DNA from: Chloroflexota bacterium
GTDB taxonomy: Bacteria > Chloroflexota > Anaerolineae > J102
Reading direction: 5' to 3'
Assembly (NCBI GenBank): GCA_013152695.1
Contig: JAADFV010000050.1
Span: 1 to 11,748, forward strand
DNA: 11,748 nucleotides
In this document: positions 6,047 through 11,748 of the stretch, piece by piece
Layout of the letters: the number at the start of each line of letters is the position of its first letter
Position numbering within the stretch: position 1 is the first letter of the stretch
Program-made: the position numbers and the translations under genes
The notes under the pieces: model-generated
What the model saw: the letters and a program-made list of their open reading frames with translations, nothing else
Databases searched by the model: none
Told to the model about the DNA's origin: nothing

Positions 6047-8287
6047 TTAGGCAAAGACATTCTCGGCGCCTGAATCGCGTACGAACAGGCAGGTACTGCG
6101 TGTTTCTTTCACCATACGCCGGACAAAGTCCAAATCGATCTTCTCAGGAAAGCCAAAAATCTGGAGATCGGCAGCAGGTGATTCGATCACATATTCGGCA
6201 AAATCACCCACCTCTACACGATAGTCGGTATGAGTCAAGCGTGCCAGATCGATCAGATTGCGCAGATACACTTCTGCTGCCCGCACTTGTTCTTCTTCCC
6301 GCACAACCGTTGTCAAACGCAAGTGTCCATGCCAGTTTTGTCGAATCATGTAAGCAGAAAGCAAAGCCAAGTCGATATTACCTAACTGCATGCTCAACTG
6401 CCAGTTCGGGCTCTGGTCGCGTACCCAGACATTGATCAGCTCCCGGCGTCCAAACTGGGCCTTAGGATGCTCGGCCAGCAGTAAAATTCCCAAGTCCTGT
6501 TCACGTGCTTTGCAGATAACTTCGATTAACTCCTTCTCGCGTACATCGTCTCTTGGCTCTGGGAGGAGAAGGAAGAGGATGTTGGGGCGGAAGAAAGTGC
6601 TGCGCAGAGCCTGAATGCTTGTCTTCAGGGCGTGACCATACGTGTCATCACCGATGAGAGTGTAGGTGGTGTAGACACCCCGATCGCGAAAATCTTGAGC
6701 CAGTTCCGGCAGCCTTAGCTCCAAATGATGGGATTGTTCTGAGCACAACAGACCGATCAGCTTAATCGAACCGCGAGGATAGGTGAGGTCGAAGAGAAAC
6801 TGAAACAAACCTCTGAGCTCTGCCGGCCACTCTACCGGCACCAGCAAATTTGGTTTCCAGGCACGCTCCTGACTCTGTGGTAACTCACTGACGCGTTTTG
6901 CCGCCCATTCTGCTACCGAAACGAACAAACCACTGCGCATGTCACCGTAGGGAGCTCGCAACTGTCGACGAATCAGTAAAGCATAAAAGACGAGAACCAA
7001 CGATACCGCGACCAAACTAAACACCGGATTGATGATAAACATTGTAAAAATACACCCCACCGTTCCCAGCAAGGGAACTGCGCGGGGAATACGCAGTAAA
7101 GGACGAAAGCTGATCAATCCCAAACTCTGTTCGATCAGCACCACCACATTGATCATGGCATAGGTGATGAGAAAGAACATAGTGATAAGGGGCGTAATCG
7201 CATTGAGATTGCGTAGGAATAACGCCGCCAAAACGATGACGCCAGTGACCATGAGGGCATTCCGAGGTTCACCACGAGGCGAGGTTTTGGCAAAGACTCT
7301 GCTTCCGGGCAAAATACCATGCAAACTGATTGCCTGAAGGATGCGCGGGGCCCCCACCAGTGACGACAACCCAGACGAAAACGTGGCTCCCAGCAACCCA
7401 GCCAATACAAGGGAGGGAACCAAGGCCTTATCGATCATGACAGTATAGTTGCTGACAAGCTCCTCTGGTGATGCCACCATCGATAACCATACGGCCAAGG
7501 CAAGATAAACCAGTGTACTGAGAGCAATGGCCGACAAAGTGCCAATGGGAATACTCCGCCGTGCATTTTTCAACTCACCCGACATATTGGCGCCAGCCAT
7601 TATCCCCGTAGCCGCGGGGAAGAATACGGCAAACACACCCCAAAAGCTAATGCCCGAAAAACCATTTTCGGGAGAACCGGGGTAGGTACCAAAAAGCGTC
7701 GGCTGATATTGCAAAGCACCTGTAAAAACAGAGCCGAAAACAGAGACCAACGATAGAAAGATCACTGCCATAATGACGTACTGGATACGAAACGCCAGAC
7801 CAGCACTGAGGTAGGCAATCACAAAAATGATGGCAAAGGTGATGAGATCGACTGCCAGAGGTGGGGGTTGAGGAAAAATACGCAACCAACCTTCTCGAAA
7901 GCCGAAAATGTACATGGCTACAACCAACGCTTGCGAGAGATAAAGAGGAATCCCTACACTCCCGCCAATCTCCAACCCCAACGACTGGGCAATGATAGAA
8001 AAGGCACCGCCGGCACCAATACGGATATTCGTCGTAATCGATGACATCGACAAACCCGTAAACGTTGTGATGGCAATGGCCAACAAAATCACGCCAAAAG
8101 CTCCCAGCAATCCTGCATTCCCCACTACCCAACCCTCGCGTAGATACATAATCACGCCGAGAATGGTCAGGAGGGTGGGGGTAAATACGCCTGAAAATGT
8201 CCCGAATTTACGAGCCAGCGTCGCCTGTTGCTGCTCGATCTGTTCTTGAAGCGTAGTGGATACAGTAGTTTCCTGGGTCTCATCCAT
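6047..8287 (-). CDS. cation-chloride cotransporter-like (SLC12/APC) membrane permease
   Basis: I place the start at the ATG at 8287 (746 residues), because GAGG of GAGAGGTG lies nine bases upstream. An in-frame ATG at 8293 is too close to that site, and the frame opens at 8356 without support. After a polar N-terminus (1-28), GVFTPTLLTILGVIMYLREGWVVG (33-56) starts the membrane part, with about 12 helices to residue 440. FFPAATGIMAGANMSGELKNARRSIPIG (222-249) and SSGLSSLVGAPRILQAIS (304-321) are hallmark blocks of SLC12 carriers, which co-move K+ and/or Na+ with Cl-. GAGGAFSIIAQSLG (91-104) is the TM3 equivalent. A soluble C-terminal region of about 300 residues follows, as in eukaryotic cotransporters. 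The ion selectivity of bacterial members is poorly known, and amino-acid transport is the alternative. It probably has its own promoter. No terminator separates it from the thrS promoter. Confidence 0.88.
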   Translation of the reverse strand: MDETQETTVSTTLQEQIEQQQATLARKFGTFSGVFTPTLLTILGVIMYLREGWVVGNAGLLGAFGVILLAIAITTFTGLSMSSITTNIRIGAGGAFSIIAQSLGLEIGGSVGIPLYLSQALVVAMYIFGFREGWLRIFPQPPPLAVDLITFAIIFVIAYLSAGLAFRIQYVIMAVIFLSLVSVFGSVFTGALQYQPTLFGTYPGSPENGFSGISFWGVFAVFFPAATGIMAGANMSGELKNARRSIPIGTLSAIALSTLVYLALAVWLSMVASPEELVSNYTVMIDKALVPSLVLAGLLGATFSSGLSSLVGAPRILQAISLHGILPGSRVFAKTSPRGEPRNALMVTGVIVLAALFLRNLNAITPLITMFFLITYAMINVVVLIEQSLGLISFRPLLRIPRAVPLLGTVGCIFTMFIINPVFSLVAVSLVLVFYALLIRRQLRAPYGDMRSGLFVSVAEWAAKRVSELPQSQERAWKPNLLVPVEWPAELRGLFQFLFDLTYPRGSIKLIGLLCSEQSHHLELRLPELAQDFRDRGVYTTYTLIGDDTYGHALKTSIQALRSTFFRPNILFLLLPEPRDDVREKELIEVICKAREQDLGILLLAEHPKAQFGRRELINVWVRDQSPNWQLSMQLGNIDLALLSAYMIRQNWHGHLRLTTVVREEEQVRAAEVYLRNLIDLARLTHTDYRVEVGDFAEYVIESPAADLQIFGFPEKIDLDFVRRMVKETRSTCLFVRDSGAENVFA

Positions 8288-8344
8288 GGGCATGCACCTC
8301 TCAGGCGTAGAAAAGAAAAGATAAAACCAAAAGCAAGATAACCT

Positions 8345-8350
8345 ATTATA
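8345..8350 (-). promoter_or_regulatory. possible -10 box of the transporter gene
   Basis: A perfect TATAAT lies at 8350-8345 on the minus strand, about 60 bases before the chosen start codon. The hexamer 17 bases upstream (ATGGCT) is a poor -35 match and there is no extended TG, so this call rests on the -10 alone. Confidence 0.4.
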
Positions 8351-8373
8351 ACGCATTCAGCACAGACAGCCAT

Positions 8374-8627
8374 GCTGGTTGGGGTTTCAGAAAAGACTCT
8401 TGCGTAGAAATGCTAAGTGCAAACACAGAAGTGTAGTTGGATTAGAAAACACAATGTGTCACCCTGAACGGGTCGAATGCACAACTGACATGAACACGAA
8501 ACGCTAGTGAAGGGTCTAGCGATAAATCGCGCTCATCTCAATCCCAGACGTTATTCGGCATACCCTCTTCGCCTTCTAAATTAGTTATTTTTATGGGAAT
8601 CGCTTCCTCATCATGTACACCAACTTG
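8374..8627. other. divergent intergenic stretch, no gene seen
   Basis: Between the transporter's upstream region and the promoter of the M50 gene I find no reading frame with coding character or a ribosome site. The only structure I can point to is repeat-like debris at about 8456-8530. The stretch from 8570 to 8600 is AT-rich. Confidence 0.6.
8456..8530 (+). repeat. decayed GTCACCCTGA...GAAGGGTCT-type intergenic repeat
   Basis: GTGTCACCCTGAACGGGTCGAA at the left and AGTGAAGGGTCTAGCG at the right resemble the ends of the widespread bacterial repeat that reads roughly GTCACCCTGAGCG-AAGCGAAGGGTCTCGCG. The middle is diverged or carries extra bases. The resemblance is from memory and the copy looks degenerate. 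Confidence 0.4.
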
Positions 8628-8636
8628 TGCTATACT
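8628..8636 (+). promoter_or_regulatory. extended -10 promoter of the M50-HD-TyrA-like cluster
   Basis: TGCTATACT at 8628-8636 is an extended -10 (TGnTATACT, 5/6 to TATAAT). There is no good -35 at 17 bases, as expected for this promoter type. Transcription would start near 8643, leaving a leader of about 130 bases before the ATG at 8774. Confidence 0.5.
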
Positions 8637-8660
8637 TTCATGTTAGGCTCCGGCGTCACT

Positions 8661-8691
8661 CCTGCTCGCTCAGGCGATAACAGTGAGCAGG
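8661..8691 (+). other. leader hairpin upstream of the M50 gene
   Basis: CCTGCTCGCT (8661-8670) pairs over 10 positions, with one G-U, with AGTGAGCAGG (8682-8691) around an 11-base loop. It sits about 20 bases after the predicted transcription start. No T-run follows, so it is not an intrinsic terminator. I do not recognise it as any known riboswitch class. Confidence 0.5.
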
Positions 8692-8773
8692 GCCTCGTCC
8701 TCCCCACTCATCCCCCCAAAAATCCTCAAAAATCTATTCTCACATAAATATTTACCCCCAGGAAATACCCTTC

Positions 8774-9421
8774 ATGACCGTATTGACACGCATAATCATC
8801 ACCCTTCCCATCCTGATCGTGAGTATTGCTATTCATGAGTTCAGCCACGCCCTTGTCGCCAACGCCCTTGGTGACCCCACTCCCCGCCGTCAGGGACGAC
8901 TCACACTCAATCCTCTTGCCCATTTAGATCAGGTTGGCACGCTCATGATCGTGATGTCTTCCCTGGCCGGCTTCGGTATTGGCTGGGGAAAACCAGTGCA
9001 GGTTAATCCCATCTACTTTCGAAAACTGACGCCACGCCTTGGTATGGGGGTTGTCGCCCTTGCTGGCCCTGTTTCCAACATCCTTCTTGCTATGATCGGA
9101 AGCCTTGGCTACCACTTCGCAGGGGGAGGATTACTGGCAAGTTTCTGGTTTATGTGGGTTTTGATCAACCTGGCCCTGGCCTTCTTTAATTTACTCCCCG
9201 TTTTCCCTCTCGATGGTTACAATGTGTTTATTGCCCTTCTGGATGCACTGCGCCAGCCCTGGGCCCTGAAGCTGGCCCGTGTTTGGCAGCAACAAGTGCA
9301 GTACGGCCCTTTGTTTCTCCTCCTTTTACTGGTGCTCGACTGGCAATTTCCTAGCTTGTCACCCATCGGCTGGATCTTTGGCGCCCCTCTGCAATGGGCC
9401 TTGAGGCTGCTCGGGGTATGA
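8774..9421 (+). CDS. M50-family site-2-protease-like membrane metallopeptidase
   Basis: This 215-residue protein is a compact zinc membrane protease of the short S2P-like M50 type without a PDZ domain. The first membrane helix (about 5-30) carries HEFSH at 21-25, which fits HExxH, with H21 and H25 as zinc ligands and E22 catalytic. GRLTLNPLAHLDQVGT (41-56) and WGKPVQVNP (71-79) are conserved blocks of this subgroup. ALAGPVSNILLA (95-106) and NLLPVFPLDGYN (139-150) complete the site, with D147 as third ligand. The last helix spans about 176-190. All expected residues are present, so it should be active in the membrane; the substrate is unknown. The ATG at 8774 has AGGA ten bases upstream. The next gene begins four bases after the stop, which suggests coupled translation. 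Confidence 0.93.
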   Translation: MTVLTRIIITLPILIVSIAIHEFSHALVANALGDPTPRRQGRLTLNPLAHLDQVGTLMIVMSSLAGFGIGWGKPVQVNPIYFRKLTPRLGMGVVALAGPVSNILLAMIGSLGYHFAGGGLLASFWFMWVLINLALAFFNLLPVFPLDGYNVFIALLDALRQPWALKLARVWQQQVQYGPLFLLLLLVLDWQFPSLSPIGWIFGAPLQWALRLLGV

Positions 9422-9425
9422 AGCT

Positions 9426-9965
9426 ATGAGCACAAATATGGCTCATCCTTCCCTCATCCTGCAGCGTATCTACCGGGGAATAGATGCCCTGCTGACACCC
9501 TACCGCCCCATCGACGATACCCCCGCCCAGGCCCTGTTGCCGCCATCTGCTTACCAACTCTACCTGGAGATGAGCAAAACAGACCGAGCCCACAGCCTGC
9601 GCTTGCTGGCCTGGCTCCAGACTCATGGCTACGAACAACCCGACTTGCTTCAGGCGGCCTTACTGCATGACGTAGGCAAGGCCCAGGCCAATTTATGGGT
9701 ATGGCAACGCACCCTCAAAGTCATACTACGACGACTCTGGCCTCGGCTCTGGTACTGGCTCGCACGGCCAGTCCCGCCCGACTCCTGGCGCTTTCCTTTT
9801 TACGTACTCCAGGCGCATCCCCAAATCGGAGCCGAACAAGCCCAACAAGTTGGATGCAATGCTCTTACCTGCTGGTTGATACGTTATCACGAAACCGATT
9901 TACCCCTGGATCACCCCAAGTTTGCCCTCCATCAAGCTCTACAAAGGGCAGATTCGGCAAGTTAA
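9426..9965 (+). CDS. HD-domain phosphohydrolase-like protein
   Basis: This 179-residue protein shows the HD-superfamily metal site in order: H56 (DRAHSLRL), H81-D82 (ALLHDVGKA), H131 (LQAHPQIG), H155 (IRYHET) and D176 (QRADSAS), close to the C-terminus. The H...HD...H...H...D pattern is typical of HDIG-type phosphohydrolases, which act on nucleotides or cyclic nucleotides. The substrate cannot be inferred. Residues 88-125 are rich in Trp and Arg, a basic amphipathic stretch that could touch membrane, but there is no clear transmembrane helix. It starts four bases after the M50 stop with only a weak ribosome site, so it probably depends on translation of the M50 gene. The TyrA-like gene begins 34 bases after its stop. 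Confidence 0.85.
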   Translation: MSTNMAHPSLILQRIYRGIDALLTPYRPIDDTPAQALLPPSAYQLYLEMSKTDRAHSLRLLAWLQTHGYEQPDLLQAALLHDVGKAQANLWVWQRTLKVILRRLWPRLWYWLARPVPPDSWRFPFYVLQAHPQIGAEQAQQVGCNALTCWLIRYHETDLPLDHPKFALHQALQRADSAS

Positions 9966-9999
9966 CCCTCTTCCACCTCTTATTCTCAGCAAAACGATT

Positions 10000-10944
10000 A
10001 TGTCCAAAATCACGATTATCGGCCTGGGCCTCATCGGCACTTCGATAGGCTTAGCCCTCAAACACAAAGATTCTGAGTTTGAAATAATGGGACACGACCG
10101 CAAAAACGATGCTGTTGTGCAAGCCCGCAAGTTAAATGCCATCGATAAAAGCCATTGGAATCTCATCAGTGCCTGCGAAGAAGCCGATCTCATTCTCCTG
10201 GCCATTCCTGCCGCTGGCATCCCTCCCACCCTGGAAGCAATTAAGCAAGACCTCAAACCGGGCTGTTTAATCATGGATACAGCACCGATCATGCGCCAGC
10301 CCCTGGCTGCAGCCGCCACTCTCCCGGGCAACGTTTACTACATTAGCAGCAATCCCATCCTGCCGGCCGAGCGTAACCAGCCAAGCGCCGATCTTTTCAC
10401 CGAAATATCGTGGGTACTCAGCCCCACGCCCGACACCGATCCTTCTGTCATTCAAGTTGCCTCTGACATAATCACAGCCCTTGGCGCCCAACCCTTCTTC
10501 CTCGATCCCGACGAACACGACGGGCTCATGGCGGTCGTGGAAGGCATTCCCATGATCCTTGCTGCCACACTGCTCAATGCCACCGGCTCCAGCAGCGCCT
10601 GGCGTGAAATTCGGCGTATTGCCGGCAGCCAATTCGAAACGACCAGCTACCTACCCGACTTCCTCCCCGAAGAGCTGGCCCAACCCTTGCTTCCCAATTC
10701 CGCCAACCTCAGCCATTGGCTCGATATCCTCATCGCCGAACTCGAAAACTGGAAATCTGATCTTCAGGACAAAAACGAAGATGCCCTCAAGGCCCGTTTC
10801 GAAAAAGCAATCGATCTACGCACGCAATGGCTCAACATACGCTCGAAAAACCGCTGGGAAGCTCCCGACCGCATTGAAGACACACCCAGCTTTTGGCGAC
10901 GTCTCATGGGCATGCGCCGGCGCTCCCCGCGACGCTCTTCCTAG
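10000..10944 (+). CDS. divergent prephenate/arogenate dehydrogenase-like (TyrA fold) protein
   Basis: The frame is open from a TTG at 9922 inside the HD gene, but the Rossmann fold begins right at the ATG at 10000 (MSKITIIGLGLIGTSIG), so I start there: 314 residues. GLGLIG (8-13) is the dinucleotide loop, and D33 after the second strand favours NAD over NADP. The later layout follows TyrA (central helices from about 165, EHDGLMA at 172-178), but residues needed for prephenate oxidation differ. The catalytic HPmaG block is SNPILPAER (117-125), with Asn118 in place of His. The DxxS(V)K block is DTAPIMRQ (93-100). The second-domain SHLPH-like block is VEGIPM (180-185). It may act on another substrate or not be a dehydrogenase. 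The C-terminus is highly basic (RRLMGMRRRSPRRSS). No Shine-Dalgarno is seen. It is the last gene of the M50-HD cluster. Confidence 0.8.
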   Translation: MSKITIIGLGLIGTSIGLALKHKDSEFEIMGHDRKNDAVVQARKLNAIDKSHWNLISACEEADLILLAIPAAGIPPTLEAIKQDLKPGCLIMDTAPIMRQPLAAAATLPGNVYYISSNPILPAERNQPSADLFTEISWVLSPTPDTDPSVIQVASDIITALGAQPFFLDPDEHDGLMAVVEGIPMILAATLLNATGSSSAWREIRRIAGSQFETTSYLPDFLPEELAQPLLPNSANLSHWLDILIAELENWKSDLQDKNEDALKARFEKAIDLRTQWLNIRSKNRWEAPDRIEDTPSFWRRLMGMRRRSPRRSS

Positions 10945-11015
10945 CTGATTCTGCGGCATAGTCCTTGCTCAAGCGGCGTACACGCGCCCATATGCCAACA
11001 AAGGACCAGCACTTG
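10945..11015. other. short convergent gap with a weak nested inverted repeat
   Basis: GGCATA (10955-10960) and TATGCC (10991-10996) enclose a smaller GGCG/CGCC pair. It lies between two convergent stop codons and could serve as a two-way terminator, but it lacks a T-run and its loop is long. Confidence 0.3.
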
Positions 11016-11748
11016 CTATGGCGTCAGTTGCGGTACGATCGCCCCAAATAGCGCCTGTAATGCGATCAAGAATAACAGCGTAAAGACCAGCAGAGCCCCG
11101 CTGCGAAGGCGCAGCCAGGACCAATGCCGGTTCAGCGCCAATCCCACGGCTGCCACCCCTAAGAACAGCAACAACCACCCGGGCAGATTTCCGCGCCATA
11201 GCCCCCATCCGCCCATAACCAGGGCGACAGCCAGCAACGCAACCAAGCCCCAGCGGCTGCCCTCAAAACTAAATATCCCCTCCAGGCCCAGCGCCACCCC
11301 TAACGAGATCGGTAACAGGGCGGGAAACAGATAACGGCCTTGATGTTGAACAAAGCTGAGGTTATACCAGGCATAAGTAGCTATCACCCCCAACAACTGC
11401 AGTAGCAGCAAGAACAAACCCAAACGCTGAAACTGGCTCAACCGTTGGCGATGATGCCACATCTCGCGAACCTGCCACGCCAGCCCCACAAACAACAACA
11501 AAGATAGCACTGCCAAGATCTGATAAATGCGGCTATCCAAAAATACCCCCAACCAGCCAAATACCCCCCAAAACGATTCAAACGTAAACGACAACAGACG
11601 TTCGAGATAGGCACTCCAGCCATGGGTGGTAATCCAGGCGGTCGTGCGGGGTTGCCCTGTCACCACCTGCGCGTGCCTTTGTAAACCAAGAGGATCATCC
11701 AGGCCATACACGCGCATATTGCGTAGCCACCACGGCAGTGGCAATATC
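11016..11748 (-). CDS. polytopic membrane protein, DUF2142- or GT39-like (partial, C-terminal part)
   Basis: The minus-strand frame is open from the right edge to the TAG at 11018-11016, giving about 243 residues; the N-terminal part lies outside the window. The apparent TTG start at 11744 is more likely an internal leucine codon. Numbered from it, about six membrane helices can be seen (roughly 73-91, 107-127, 137-156, 165-184, 188-205, 214-235). Before them, SFTFESFWGVFGWLGVFLD (52-70) and then HQGRYLFPALLPISLGVALG (134-153) are typical of DUF2142 proteins and also occur in GT39-type lipid-linked glycosyltransferases, which build cell-envelope glycans. The catalytic N-terminal loop that would decide between these is missing. 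It converges on the TyrA-like gene and is not part of that cluster. Confidence 0.75.
   Translation of the reverse strand, partial: ILPLPWWLRNMRVYGLDDPLGLQRHAQVVTGQPRTTAWITTHGWSAYLERLLSFTFESFWGVFGWLGVFLDSRIYQILAVLSLLLFVGLAWQVREMWHHRQRLSQFQRLGLFLLLLQLLGVIATYAWYNLSFVQHQGRYLFPALLPISLGVALGLEGIFSFEGSRWGLVALLAVALVMGGWGLWRGNLPGWLLLFLGVAAVGLALNRHWSWLRLRSGALLVFTLLFLIALQALFGAIVPQLTP

Noticed and set aside
8288..8356. Longer transporter start at 8356
   Set aside because: It has no ribosome site, the predicted -10 box is almost at that codon, and a GAGGTG site supports the start at 8287.
9922..9999. TTG-initiated extension of the TyrA-like protein overlapping the HD gene
   Set aside because: The Rossmann motif starts at the ATG at 10000; the extra residues overlap the conserved HD aspartate region and look non-coding in that frame.

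Overview
The window is an ordinary-looking bacterial chromosome segment. Gene content suggests a Chloroflexota (Anaerolineae-like) organism. This rests on remembered family distributions: the N-extended ROK protein, a bacterial SLC12-type transporter, a DUF2142-type membrane protein, a T-box upstream of thrS, and intergenic repeat debris. No marker gene fixes the taxonomy. I see no tRNA, rRNA, transposase, CRISPR or phage gene.

Layout. (1) 1-2005, minus strand: a ROK-family transcriptional regulator followed downstream by an N-terminally extended ROK sugar-kinase-like gene that runs off the left edge. (2) 2006-2308: a divergent promoter region with a near-consensus sigma70 promoter facing each way. 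(3) 2309-3475, plus strand: a class V PLP aminotransferase of the alanine/serine-glyoxylate type. (4) 3476-3849: a convergent gap packed with hairpins and repeat fragments and bracketed by a 13-bp direct repeat. (5) 3850-6039, minus strand: thrS without its usual TGS domain. It is preceded by a complete T-box attenuator with a readable promoter, stem I, a threonine specifier (ACC), the T-box sequence and an intrinsic terminator. (6) 6047-8287, minus strand: a cation-chloride-cotransporter-like permease whose stop codon lies 7 bases before the thrS -35 box. (7) 8288-8773: a divergent intergenic region with a decayed repeat, an extended -10 promoter and a leader hairpin. (8) 8774-10944, plus strand: a tight cluster of an M50 site-2-protease-like membrane peptidase, an HD-domain phosphohydrolase and a TyrA-like dehydrogenase that lacks the expected catalytic His and Ser. 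(9) 11016-11748, minus strand: the C-terminal part of a polytopic membrane protein that runs off the right edge.

How the genes work together. The two ROK genes probably form a sugar-responsive pair. The T-box ties thrS expression to uncharged tRNA-Thr. The M50-HD-TyrA-like cluster is probably one transcript, but its joint role is unknown. The points most worth following are the T-box (which predicts its tRNA partner), the TyrA-like protein with replaced active-site residues, and the repeat mosaic at 3467-3806. I do not see convincing evidence of a wholly new system.
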